The notes under the pieces were generated by a model. It had not been told where the DNA came from and ran no database searches. It saw only the letters and a list, made by a program, of their open reading frames with translations. 27,153 nucleotides of DNA from CAXMQS01 sp036446035 (lineage in GTDB: Bacteria; Actinomycetota; Acidimicrobiia; Spongiisociales; JAOTWH01). Numbering within the stretch: the first letter of the stretch is position 1; every line of letters begins with the position of its first letter. Below, piece by piece: positions 15,317 through 23,569 of the stretch. The DNA lies in NCBI GenBank assembly GCA_036446035.1, contig JAZFSG010000056.1:1-27153 (forward strand). The letters are read 5' to 3'. The translations under genes were made by a program, and so were the position numbers.

Positions 15317-16066
15317 GTGGCCGACTCGATAAACCCGATCAGCGCCGCGGTGCGCGTATGGCGAGCCCTGCAGCGAACAGCTCCCCCGAAACCAAGCGGT
15401 GACGGCACGGCATATCACGACGGATTCCGCCCGGTTCTCGAGGCTGTGCGCGACGGAGGCATCGGTGCCATACCAGCCGGCCGACTGGACTCCTACCTGG
15501 CGATGCTCGGTGCTATCGACCCCGACGGGCTCACTCGAGATCACGCGCTCGCCTACTGGCTCAACCTTTACAACGCCCATGCCCTTGCCGTCGCCGGGCG
15601 GGCCGAGCGGGCCAACGCGTCATCGGTGCTGCGCCTCAAGGGGGCGTTCGACAACACCACGATCACCGTTGCCGGTGCCCCCATCTCGCTCGATGGGATC
15701 GAGCACGGCAAGCTGAGACGACTTGGGGATCCGAGGGTTCACGCCGCATTGGTGTGCGGGGCCATCTCCTGCCCAACGCTGCGCTTCGAGCCGTTCGATG
15801 GTGACAAGATCGACGGCCAACTCGAGGACCAGATCCGCAGCTTTCTGGTCAACGGTGGCGCCGAGATGGACGGCAACACGCTGCGGCTATCGCGCATCTT
15901 CCTGTGGTTCTCCGGCGACTTCGTCCGCAAGATGCCGGCGTGGCGACCGGCTGCCAAGAGCGACCTACTGCAGGCCCTCCGGCAGTGGCTTCCCGACAAC
16001 GCTCAAACCGCCCAACGCGTCGAGTTCATGCGTTACGACTGGGGACTCGCCTGCACCGTTCGGTAG
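15317..16066 (+). CDS. DUF547 family protein
   Basis: A 249-residue protein with a GTG start at 15317, eight bases after the peroxiredoxin stop. DUF547 hallmarks are AYWLNLYNAHAL (about 73-84), SLDGIEHGKLRR, and DPRVHAALVCGAISCPTLR (about 138-156), with the Cys-Gly-Ala-x-Ser-Cys-Pro signature intact. WFSGDF lies further on. The family has a papain-like or transglutaminase-like fold by some predictions but no confirmed biochemical role; the conserved Cys/His make hydrolase or redox chemistry possible. No signal peptide is seen. It closes the co-directional run beginning at nhaA, and its 3' end overlaps a convergent gene by 34 bp. Adjacency to the candidate selenoperoxiredoxin suggests a shared redox role; this is inference. 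Confidence 0.88.
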   Translation: MADSINPISAAVRVWRALQRTAPPKPSGDGTAYHDGFRPVLEAVRDGGIGAIPAGRLDSYLAMLGAIDPDGLTRDHALAYWLNLYNAHALAVAGRAERANASSVLRLKGAFDNTTITVAGAPISLDGIEHGKLRRLGDPRVHAALVCGAISCPTLRFEPFDGDKIDGQLEDQIRSFLVNGGAEMDGNTLRLSRIFLWFSGDFVRKMPAWRPAAKSDLLQALRQWLPDNAQTAQRVEFMRYDWGLACTVR

Positions 16067-16659
16067 CGGGTCCCGATCCCAAGCAGTGCGAGAGCGACGG
16101 CGGCGGCGATCATGTCGTTCGGAATGACCAGCCGCATGAGCTGGCGACCGTCGACGATCCATTCGCCATCGGTGCCAACCCCGACCGTGTCGAGATAGCG
16201 CCAGATAGCCCACACGCAGAAGACTCCGATGGCAACCGCCGTCCCTCTCGCCGCGGCAGACCCCCAGCGCCGACGAGCGCCGATTGCTGCGGCTGCTACC
16301 ACCCAGGCGATGTCAAGCGCGCTCAACAGCTGCAGAAACTGCATGGATGGATCGAACCGGAGTGCCGCTGAGCTGGCCAGTGTCACCAAGGCTGCCGCTC
16401 CTGTAACGAGAGCAACCACCGAACCCGCCGCCGCCAGGGATCGGAAAGGCTCCGCCAGGTCGGGGAACCACCCAGGCTCGTCGGCGATTGGCGCCAGGGC
16501 GAGGGCCACGCCTACCTCAAAGACAACTACGGCGGAGAGGTGCCAAGTCGAAATCGCGATGACGTGGTCCGCGGCATCGATCGCGAGCAGCGGTAGGGCG
16601 AGCACTGCTCCGAAGATGGTCCACCGCAACGCCGTTGCCAGCGCCCGCTCGGTCGACAT
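16033..16659 (-). CDS. Multi-helix membrane protein, unknown function
   Basis: A 208-residue protein with about six hydrophobic helices (approximately 12-30, 38-57, 72-95, 108-124, 136-152 and 178-198). I recognise no conserved family motif. ATG 16659 shares one base with the stop of the upstream ABM-domain gene (TGATG), a typical coupling arrangement. The 3' end overlaps the DUF547 gene on the other strand by 34 bp, with no terminator visible between them. Confidence 0.75.
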   Translation of the reverse strand: MSTERALATALRWTIFGAVLALPLLAIDAADHVIAISTWHLSAVVVFEVGVALALAPIADEPGWFPDLAEPFRSLAAAGSVVALVTGAAALVTLASSAALRFDPSMQFLQLLSALDIAWVVAAAAIGARRRWGSAAARGTAVAIGVFCVWAIWRYLDTVGVGTDGEWIVDGRQLMRLVIPNDMIAAAVALALLGIGTRYRTVQASPQS

Positions 16660-17006
16660 CAGTCTCCTTTGGGGTGTTCACCGAATATGGCGTGCGGACC
16701 AGTTGCCCCCGCCGCGTAGAAGAGGTCGAAGCGCCTCCCCGACGCCGACGGTTCTATGCACTTGAGCACCCCCGCCATGAACTGATCGATGAGATGGGAC
16801 GCCGCGAAGCGGTCCGCCGTCTCCTGATCTTCGAACTGAGTGATGATGGAGACGCGGGCAGGATTGATGTCATCGAGGAGCACGGAGTGGTGTGTCGGAG
16901 CGTCCGGGTGGGCCAGAGCCGCTCGCTCCCACTGCTGCACCGCGTTGACGAAGTCCTGCATCCCGCCATCGGCAACCGTGCATTCGATGATCTCAATGCA
17001 TCGCAT
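16659..17006 (-). CDS. ABM-fold (dimeric alpha-beta barrel) protein
   Basis: A 115-residue protein of the size and pattern of antibiotic-biosynthesis-monooxygenase-like domains: a first strand (IEIIECTVADG) preceding a helix with DFVNAVQQWE, then HHSVLLDDINPARVSIITQFEDQETADRFAASHLIDQFMAGV. Such proteins dimerise. Members include cofactor-free monooxygenases, haem-degrading enzymes and many of unknown function, so no substrate can be assigned. The haem-degradation Asn/Trp/His set is not evident. It begins 19 bp after the methyltransferase stop and overlaps the next gene, so it is the middle of a three-gene unit. Confidence 0.75.
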   Translation of the reverse strand: MRCIEIIECTVADGGMQDFVNAVQQWERAALAHPDAPTHHSVLLDDINPARVSIITQFEDQETADRFAASHLIDQFMAGVLKCIEPSASGRRFDLFYAAGATGPHAIFGEHPKGD

Positions 17007-17025
17007 GGGCGGAACCTAGCTGGGT

Positions 17026-17886
17026 CTAGTCCTTAGTTGGCTGAGCGATTCGCTCGCGAGCGAGTTCCACGTAGCCGGCATCCGTGTCATAGCCAACGAA
17101 GTGCCGTCCAGTTTCGAGCGCCGCCAATGCAGTGGCCCCGGCACCCATGAATGGGTCGAGTACGAGATCGCCCGTGAACGTGTACAGCTCTATGAGACGG
17201 CGTGGCAGCTCGACCGGGAACGGCGCAGGGTGACCAACCCGTTTGGCCGACTCTGGACGGATGTTCCACACCGACAGAGTCGATGAGACGAAGTCGTTCT
17301 TTTCGATCGTGTCATCGCCCTTGCGGATACGACGGAAGCTCTCCTTGCAGCCGACGACGACGTACTCGTGGACGTCCCGTAGCGTTGGGTTCTTCGCCGA
17401 TTGCCAAGATCCCCACGCTGTTGATCCCCCGGCTGCCTTGGCCTTCTGCCAGATGATTTCGCCTCGCAGGAGAAAACCAACATCCGTTAGCAATCCAGCA
17501 ACGTGGTGATTGAGCGGCAGGTAAGGCTTGCGGCCGAGATTGGCAACATTGACGGCCACCCTCCCGCCGGGTTCAAGGACCCGATAGGTCTCGGCCAGCA
17601 CTCTCTTGAGGAGCTCCAGGTACTCAGACAGGCTGAGGTCGGCGTCGTAGTCCTTGCCGACGTTGTATGGAGGCGAGGTCACCATGAGAGAAACGCAGTT
17701 GTCGGGGATCTGCGACATCGACTCGGATGATTGATGGAACAGCTCGTCGATGATCGCAGGTGGCGGATCGACGAGAGGGCTCAGTTCCTTGGCTTCGGCC
17801 TGCTCTGCGATCTTGCGCTCGTAGAACTCGGAAGCGTCGTGGCTCTCGCGTTTGCCCGAACCAAAGGAGGAGGTCGAGGTCGGCAT
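17026..17886 (-). CDS. Site-specific DNA methyltransferase (N4-cytosine or N6-adenine, beta class)
   Basis: A 286-residue protein. The catalytic motif IV is TSPPYNVGKDY (SPPY at 71-74) and the AdoMet-binding motif I is DPFMGAGAT (about 244-252) near the C-terminus. The IV-before-I order defines the beta class. SPPY is common in m4C enzymes but also occurs in m6A enzymes, so the target base is undecided. The variable middle (about 140-215) would be the target-recognition region. No restriction endonuclease is next to it, making it an orphan methyltransferase in this window, which suggests a housekeeping or regulatory role. All key motifs look intact. The ATG has a plausible purine-rich upstream region (CCAAAGGAGG lies inside the gene and is not the site). 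Confidence 0.92.
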   Translation of the reverse strand: MPTSTSSFGSGKRESHDASEFYERKIAEQAEAKELSPLVDPPPAIIDELFHQSSESMSQIPDNCVSLMVTSPPYNVGKDYDADLSLSEYLELLKRVLAETYRVLEPGGRVAVNVANLGRKPYLPLNHHVAGLLTDVGFLLRGEIIWQKAKAAGGSTAWGSWQSAKNPTLRDVHEYVVVGCKESFRRIRKGDDTIEKNDFVSSTLSVWNIRPESAKRVGHPAPFPVELPRRLIELYTFTGDLVLDPFMGAGATALAALETGRHFVGYDTDAGYVELARERIAQPTKD

Positions 17887-18230
17887 GGCGGAAACCGTAC
17901 CAGCGCCAGGGCCGAGCCGTAGGCCATAGCCCTAAGCCTTAGTCGCAAGCCGAGCCTTGACTTGTTGCACTGAGGTCTGGCGTTTCTCCCCCCGTGGGCG
18001 GAAGTACCGGCGAAGCCGGGGAGGGGGCTTCTTGGTGGGCGCGTATCTACGGAAGTCCCCTCCGCCTTTACGCCCTCCGGACGCTCCGCCTTAGGAGGGA
18101 GGCAACAAGACCGGCCGGCGGCTGCTTGGAAAATCGCAAGCCCCATCGGACGGCCGATGGCGGTCCCGCTTGAGGCTTAAGCCTTACAGCGGCTCAAAGC
18201 CCACAGATTCTGCAGTAGCTTTTCCCTGCT
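17887..18230. other. Gene-free region between methyltransferase and GH13 genes
   Basis: No convincing coding frame was found. The region is strongly structured: a central element with short terminal inverted repeats (17961-18109), a hairpin CCGGC-GAA-GCCGG near 18010-18022, and short direct repeats on both sides (TAAGCCTTA at 17933 and 18178; TCGCAAGCC at 17943 and 18134). Promoters for the divergent genes at 17886 (-) and 18231 (+) must lie here, but no clear -35/-10 pair was recognised. Confidence 0.6.
17961..18109. repeat. Candidate small non-coding element with terminal inverted repeats
   Basis: CTTGTTGC (17961-17968) and GCAACAAG (18102-18109) are perfect 8-bp inverted ends of a 149-bp GC-rich segment. 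It contains C-runs, G-runs, a stable small hairpin and a near-duplicated CTCCGCCTTa motif (about 18060 and 18083). It resembles a dispersed intergenic repeat or MITE-like element, but only one copy is visible here. Confidence 0.4.
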
Positions 18231-19667
18231 ATGACCACTGCCTTCAGCGACACCCCGGCCTGGGTGCCGGACGCCGTCTTCTATCAGATCTTCCCCGATC
18301 GCTTCGCCCGCTCCGACCGTGTTGCCAAGAGCCGGAACCTCGAGGCGTGGGATGCGACCCCGACCCATCATGGATTCATGGGTGGCGATCTCGGAGGTGT
18401 CATCGAGCATCTCGACCACATCATCGACCTCGGAGCCAACGCCATCCTGTTCAACCCGATCTTCCAATCGGCGTCGAATCACCGCTACCACGCACACGAC
18501 TACTACAAGATCGACCCGCTCCTCGGTGACGAAGCCCTCTTCGGCGAGATGCTGGCAGCCTGCCACGAGCGCGGCATCAGGGTCGTCCTAGACGGCGTCT
18601 TCAACCACTGCTCTCGCGGGTTCTTCCAGTTCAACGACATCCTCGAGAACGGATCCCAGTCGCCGTACATCGACTGGTTCGACATCAAGAAATTCCCCAT
18701 CTACCCGTACCACCCGTCGCAGGCGAAGGACTCCAACTACGAGTCATGGAAAAGCCTCCCGGCGCTGCCCGCGTTCAACATGAAGAACCCTGACGTGAGG
18801 GAGTACATCTTCGGGATAGTCGAGTACTGGACTCGCAAGGGCATCGATGGCTGGCGGCTCGATGTCGCCCACGAGATCACCGAACCCGGCTTCTGGCAGG
18901 AGTTCCGGCGCCGCGTTAGACAGATCAACCCCGAGGCCTACATCGTTTCGGAGATCTGGCATGATTCTTCGGCCTGGATCAACGATCGAGAGCAGTTCGA
19001 CGGCACCATGAACTACCTCTTCACGGGGAACGCACTGTCGTTCGCGGCGGGACATCACCTGGATGAGACGACGGTTCGCGACCATGTGCCATGGCCGAAT
19101 ACGCCTCCCATGGACGCGGTGGCCTATTCCGCCGCGGTTGACCGCATCCGCGCCCTGTACAACGATCAGGCGACTCTCGGCAACCTCAACTGCTTCGCCA
19201 GCCACGACACCGCGCGAACATTGACCATTGTTGGAAAGGACGAGGCTGCAGTACGCCTCACGCTTCTCCTTGTGCTGTCGTTTCCGGGCGCCGCTCACAT
19301 CTACTACGGAGACGAAATCGGCCTCGAGGGTCACAATGATCCGCTATCACGCAACACGATCCCCTGGGACGGCGCTGCTGACTGGAACCACGGGCTGTTG
19401 GAGTCATACAGGGAGCTGATCGCGCTGCGCGTCGCCAAACCAGCCATGCGGAGTCTCCCCTACCGAACGCTGTTGGCAGAGGGTCTCGTTTACGCCGTCG
19501 AGCGCGGCGAGGGAGACGATCGGGTAGTCGTCATCGTCAATGCCGGCGACGACGAGGCGGCAATGGACCTCGGCCTCGCCGCAGAACCGTTGTGGGGATC
19601 GGCAACGGTTTTGGGCACGAGCATCACCATCCCTCGTCGCTCAGGTGCGGTGCTCGGCATCGAGTGA
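18231..19667 (+). CDS. GH13 alpha-glucan hydrolase (cyclomaltodextrinase/neopullulanase-like)
   Basis: A 478-residue (beta/alpha)8 glycosidase with all four GH13 regions: DGVFNH at 121-126, GWRLDVAHE at 207-215 with nucleophile Asp211, IVSEIWH at 238-244 with acid/base Glu241, and FASHDT at 322-327 with Asp326. The opening VFYQIFPDRFARSDR and the motif GGDLGGVIEHLDHIIDLGANAI are typical of maltodextrin-degrading enzymes (neopullulanase/maltogenic amylase group). It lacks the N-terminal CBM34 domain of classical members and has no signal peptide, so it probably acts in the cytoplasm on imported maltodextrins. A sugar-binding lipoprotein follows 78 bp downstream, supporting a maltodextrin uptake and use role. 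The transporter permeases are not in the window. Confidence 0.93.
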   Translation: MTTAFSDTPAWVPDAVFYQIFPDRFARSDRVAKSRNLEAWDATPTHHGFMGGDLGGVIEHLDHIIDLGANAILFNPIFQSASNHRYHAHDYYKIDPLLGDEALFGEMLAACHERGIRVVLDGVFNHCSRGFFQFNDILENGSQSPYIDWFDIKKFPIYPYHPSQAKDSNYESWKSLPALPAFNMKNPDVREYIFGIVEYWTRKGIDGWRLDVAHEITEPGFWQEFRRRVRQINPEAYIVSEIWHDSSAWINDREQFDGTMNYLFTGNALSFAAGHHLDETTVRDHVPWPNTPPMDAVAYSAAVDRIRALYNDQATLGNLNCFASHDTARTLTIVGKDEAAVRLTLLLVLSFPGAAHIYYGDEIGLEGHNDPLSRNTIPWDGAADWNHGLLESYRELIALRVAKPAMRSLPYRTLLAEGLVYAVERGEGDDRVVVIVNAGDDEAAMDLGLAAEPLWGSATVLGTSITIPRRSGAVLGIE

Positions 19668-19745
19668 CGGCTCATATGGCGATGGGAGCACCGCCTACCA
19701 TGCCGCAGCTATGGCCCGGGTGCCGGTGCCATCACGGAGGCTCAC

Positions 19746-21065
19746 TTGAAGCTGCTAGTTCGAAGCACACTGATGGCTGGCGTCCTTGGCGTCGTGGCCG
19801 TTGGCTGCGGACGCGGCATTGACGAGTCCGCAACCGGAGTTACGGCGCCTACATCACAGCCCTCGGCAACGACCAGCGTCGCCTCAACGACGACGGAAGC
19901 TCCTGTCGAAGCAACAGAAATTGTGGTGTGGGTGCCGGTGCGGGCGCGCGCGGCAGTACAGGAGGCGGCAGCGACCTTCACGACGGCGACAGGTATAGGG
20001 GTCGCAGTCGAATCCGTCGAGCTCGACGAGATGGAGCTCGCTATCAGCAGCGGTGTCGGACCCGACATCTTCATGGGCAGACACACCTGGCTGGCGCGCT
20101 TGGCGCCGCGGGGCCTCGCCGTGCCGGCTGGACTGGAGTCCCGCCTCGATGACTTCGTCGAGGTTGCTGGAGACGCCTTCACCTACGAGGGCATCGTGTA
20201 CGGCGCCCCGGCAACCATGGAATCCATAGCTCTCTTCTACAACTCCAACGTCGTGACCAACCCCCCGGGAGCTTTCTCCGAGATCAAGGAGGCGTGCCTA
20301 CAGATTCGCGGTGGCGACGCCACTACCACGACCGTTGACTCAACGACGACAACGCTCCCCGAACCACTCGGGGCTGGTTGCCTCGAGTATCTCGTCGATG
20401 ACGCCACAGCTGGCTTAGCTCTCGTTACATCTGGAGACGGCTATCTCTACCGACGGGTCGATGGCTCCTACATCGCGACCGATGTCGGACTCGCCACCGA
20501 CCCCGCGGTCAGCAGGGCAGCAACGCTGCGCTCCCTAGTTGCCGACGGTGTTCTCGCCGGTGCCGACGACCGCGCAGCGATGGTGGCAAGGTTCGCCAGC
20601 GGCGAGACGCCATTCCTCATAGGAGATATCGGACTGGCGGAGGCCCTCAGCTCCTCGGCCACATCCTTCGGGGTATCACGGCTGCCGATCATCACAGGTA
20701 CGACGCCGCGACCCTTCGTCGAGGTGACCGGCTTCATGGTTGCCGGAAGAAGTGTTCAACAGCAGACGGCGCTTCTCTTCCTCAGCGACTATCTGGCCAC
20801 TCCATCGGCGATGGCAGACGTCTTTGGAGCGTCGACAGGGCTTCCCGCCTACAGGGCCACCGCAGACCTCGTCGCCGGTGATCAGGTTCTCGCAGGGCTA
20901 CAGGCGGCGGCTGAGGCTGGGAATCCGCTGCCGGTAGTGGACGGCATCGACAACGTGCTCGCGGCGTTGGGCGCCACCTTGGCTTCGATTCTGGATGCAG
21001 AGGGCCCTGAGGTTGAGGCCATCCTCAGCGAGGCTGCGCAGCTGGCGCTGTCCCTGGCGGCCTAG
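19746..21065 (+). CDS. ABC-type sugar-binding lipoprotein (MalE-like)
   Basis: A 439-residue extracellular solute-binding protein. The TTG start is supported by GGAGG five bases upstream. A lipoprotein signal ends VAVG-Cys21, and a Thr/Ser-rich linker follows (about 30-55). The binding-protein fold starts IVVWVPV, with GPDIFMGRHTWLARLA, YGAPATMESIALFYNSNVV and a C-terminal FMVAGRSVQQQTALLFLSDYL as in maltose/oligosaccharide-binding proteins. The likely ligand is a maltodextrin, judging by the preceding GH13 gene. Oddly, a Thr-rich stretch at about 192-207 interrupts the fold between Cys184 and Cys212, which could form a disulphide closing the loop. The stop shares the CCTAGG sequence with the convergent zinc-ribbon gene. 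Confidence 0.9.
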   Translation: MKLLVRSTLMAGVLGVVAVGCGRGIDESATGVTAPTSQPSATTSVASTTTEAPVEATEIVVWVPVRARAAVQEAAATFTTATGIGVAVESVELDEMELAISSGVGPDIFMGRHTWLARLAPRGLAVPAGLESRLDDFVEVAGDAFTYEGIVYGAPATMESIALFYNSNVVTNPPGAFSEIKEACLQIRGGDATTTTVDSTTTTLPEPLGAGCLEYLVDDATAGLALVTSGDGYLYRRVDGSYIATDVGLATDPAVSRAATLRSLVADGVLAGADDRAAMVARFASGETPFLIGDIGLAEALSSSATSFGVSRLPIITGTTPRPFVEVTGFMVAGRSVQQQTALLFLSDYLATPSAMADVFGASTGLPAYRATADLVAGDQVLAGLQAAAEAGNPLPVVDGIDNVLAALGATLASILDAEGPEVEAILSEAAQLALSLAA

Positions 21066-21304
21066 GCGAACGGGTCTGCTGGGAGATCGTCCGAGCCCGC
21101 GTTGCCGTTGGCTTCGGCAGCAACCTTGGAGGCGGAAGCGGTCGCCTTGGCAGCGGCCTTCTTGGCCGGAGCCTCAACGTCGATCCGATCCTCCTGGACC
21201 AAAGCGATCACATCTTCCCAATCCCGCGCCAGGGCGCACTTGGCGCAATAGGCAGCGCTACCCCGCTTGACTACGGCCTCGGCGTTACAGCGTGAGCAAT
21301 CCAC
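21062..21304 (-). CDS. Small zinc-ribbon protein with Ala/Lys-rich tail
   Basis: An 80-residue protein with the start set at GTG 21304, which follows AGGAGA by three bases; an upstream TTG at 21349 is less likely. The first 30 residues hold two knuckles (CSRCNAE and CAKCALA) that would bind one zinc ion. An acidic helix is followed by an Ala/Lys-rich disordered tail (about 45-65) and an acidic end. I do not recognise a named family. It follows the Fe-S oxidoreductase gene by 54 bp on the same strand and ends overlapping the stop of the sugar-binding lipoprotein gene. Confidence 0.75.
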   Translation of the reverse strand: MDCSRCNAEAVVKRGSAAYCAKCALARDWEDVIALVQEDRIDVEAPAKKAAAKATASASKVAAEANGNAGSDDLPADPFA

Positions 21305-21358
21305 AGGTCTCCTGGCTTCTCTGCGGGATACTTCGGCATTTCGCCGCAACCACTTGAG

Positions 21359-23515
21359 CTACTCGGGGTCGAGGGCGCTTTCGGCCAACATCATCGAGAG
21401 ATCGCGAACGACGGCCGCACCGCCGAGCTCGGTGACCCCGTCATCGAGCATCACGTAACAGAAGGGGCAACTGGTCGCGATCTCGGTGGCACCGGTGGCG
21501 ATCGCCTCCTGGGTGCGTTCGACATTGACCCGCTTGCCGGTGGATTCCTCCATCCACATTCGAGCACCGCCGGCCCCGCAGCACAGTCCCTCGGAGCCGC
21601 AGCGCGGCATCTCCACTCGATCTGACACGAAAGAATCGAGCACGGTGCGAGCTGGTGAGTAGATGTCGTTGTGCCGCCCCAGATAGCACGGGTCGTGGTA
21701 GGCGACCCTCTTATCGATGCCTTTCTTGGGAACGATCCGTCCCTGCTCCACAAGGTCCATTAGCAGTTGACTGTGGTGCACGACCTCGTACTCGCCTCCG
21801 AATTGCGGGTACTCGTTCGCCAGCGTGTTGAAGCAGTGCGGACACTGGGTTACGACCTTGCGCACCCCGAGGTCGGCCAGGGTCTCGATGTTCTGTAGGG
21901 CAAGGCCCTGGAACACGTACTCGTTGCCGGAGCGTCGTGCCGGATCCCCACTACACAGCTCTCTTGGTCCCAGGATGGCGAAGTCGACCTCTGCCTCATG
22001 AAGAAGGCGTGCAGTCGCGATGGTGACCTTGCGGTTGCGTTCGTCGAAACTCCCGGAGCAGCCGACCCAGTAGAGATACTCCGCGCTATCGGTGTCGACG
22101 CCGAGAAGTGGCACGTCGAACTCGAGCTCGTCCCTCCAGTCGCCTCTTGACTGCTGGCTCATTCCCCACGGATTCTGCGAGTTCTCCATGTTGAGGAAGG
22201 CCGAGCCGAGTTCCTGGGGGACGTTGGACTCCATCAGCGTGAGGTGCCGACGCATATCCAGGATCTTGTCAAGGATCTCGATGTCGACGGGACAGGCGTC
22301 ATCGCAAGCCTTGCATGTCGTGCACGCGAACACCTCTTCGGGGGTGATGCGTTCGAACACGACGTCCGACCCGAGGGTGATCTCCATGTCGACACCGACC
22401 GGCGGCGACACGGCAACGGCCGCAGTGCGCGAGGCCACCTCGCCGAGCTTCAGCACGATCTCGCGGGGATCGAGCGGCTTTCCCGTCAGGTTGGCTGGAC
22501 ACGCCGCCGTGCAGCGGCCGCACATTGTGCAGGCATCTGTGTCGAAGAGCTGCTTCCAGGTGAACTCACCCACCCGCGAGGCACCGACGGTCTCGATGTC
22601 GGCGGCTTCCAGCAGGTTCGGCATCTCCCGCATCGCACCCTTTGTGCGATCGCGAGGTGACAGGTACATGTTCGCCGGCGAAGTCACCATGTGCCGCAGC
22701 TTCGTTGTCGGCAGCATCACCAAGAAGGCACCGAACGCCACTGCATGCCCCACCCACAGCACCTGGTGAATACCCGCGGCGCTTCCTTGCGGAACCGCCA
22801 GGCTGAGCGGATAGCCGACGAAGGACCACGTCTCGAAGGACGGCCTGCCCTCGAGTCGGATGCGGGCTGCTTCGACGGCAAGACCGCTTACGCCGATGAT
22901 GGCGAGCGTTACAAGGATCCACATGTCCTCGGACTTCGTTTTTGTCCGGATGCGCCACGGGCGAGCCCCATAGCGGCGGACGGTGGCGAAAGTCAGGCCG
23001 CCAAGGAACACCAGGGCGAACAGATCCAGGGTGAAGGAGTAGCCCTGGTAGAAGCCGCCGTTGAGAAACTTCCAACTCTCGGGGACGAGGTTGTCGATCT
23101 CGAGGATCACGGTCCCCACAAAGAGAACGAGGAACCCCCAGTAGATCATCGAGTGCATCAGACCCGCCACCCGATCGCGCAGCAGGGTTCTCATCGACAG
23201 CCCGGCCTCGAGCCTCTTCAGCCTCTCCAGGGGTTTCCCACTGCGGCGGTCCTCCCCTCCCCGTTGCCAGTTGCGTGCCCGCAGCGAGAACAAGTGGAAC
23301 ATCAAACCGACGGCCGCGGCGACGCCGACGTAGAACAGGGCTTTGAGGGGGCCGGGGACGTTGCCGAAAATCTTGCGGCCTATGTCGTAGTGGGGGTGAG
23401 CTTGGAGCGACGCCGCTACCCAGGCCCCGAGGATGCTCAACGGGCCGATGATGGCGAGGGCCGACAAGATGCCGCTGGCGGTAAGAAGCTTCGTCTTAGG
23501 GGCCGGTTCGTTCAC
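21359..23515 (-). CDS. Membrane Fe-S oxidoreductase (FadF/EMO-like, HdrD domain), probable ETF:menaquinone oxidoreductase
   Basis: A 718-residue fusion. The N-terminal ~275 residues form a NarI-like membrane domain with about five to six helices and several histidines suited to haem b. A ferredoxin-type domain follows, with clusters at Cys329/332/335/339 and Cys398/401/404/408 (each CxxCxxCxxxCP). Then come two CCG (HdrD-type) domains: GC486 with QCPHC at 558-561, and DPCYLGRHN at 609-617, LCCGAGG at 644-650 and SCPFC at 682-686. This arrangement matches B. subtilis FadF and mycobacterial Rv0338c, thought to pass electrons from electron-transfer flavoprotein to menaquinone during acyl-CoA oxidation. 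No etfAB is in the window. GTG start. All cysteines appear present, so it is probably functional. Confidence 0.92.
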   Translation of the reverse strand: MNEPAPKTKLLTASGILSALAIIGPLSILGAWVAASLQAHPHYDIGRKIFGNVPGPLKALFYVGVAAAVGLMFHLFSLRARNWQRGGEDRRSGKPLERLKRLEAGLSMRTLLRDRVAGLMHSMIYWGFLVLFVGTVILEIDNLVPESWKFLNGGFYQGYSFTLDLFALVFLGGLTFATVRRYGARPWRIRTKTKSEDMWILVTLAIIGVSGLAVEAARIRLEGRPSFETWSFVGYPLSLAVPQGSAAGIHQVLWVGHAVAFGAFLVMLPTTKLRHMVTSPANMYLSPRDRTKGAMREMPNLLEAADIETVGASRVGEFTWKQLFDTDACTMCGRCTAACPANLTGKPLDPREIVLKLGEVASRTAAVAVSPPVGVDMEITLGSDVVFERITPEEVFACTTCKACDDACPVDIEILDKILDMRRHLTLMESNVPQELGSAFLNMENSQNPWGMSQQSRGDWRDELEFDVPLLGVDTDSAEYLYWVGCSGSFDERNRKVTIATARLLHEAEVDFAILGPRELCSGDPARRSGNEYVFQGLALQNIETLADLGVRKVVTQCPHCFNTLANEYPQFGGEYEVVHHSQLLMDLVEQGRIVPKKGIDKRVAYHDPCYLGRHNDIYSPARTVLDSFVSDRVEMPRCGSEGLCCGAGGARMWMEESTGKRVNVERTQEAIATGATEIATSCPFCYVMLDDGVTELGGAAVVRDLSMMLAESALDPE

Positions 23516-23569
23516 CGCAGAGAAGCCTACCGACGCGCCATTCGAGGTCTCCGTACCGAGACCGGCGAC

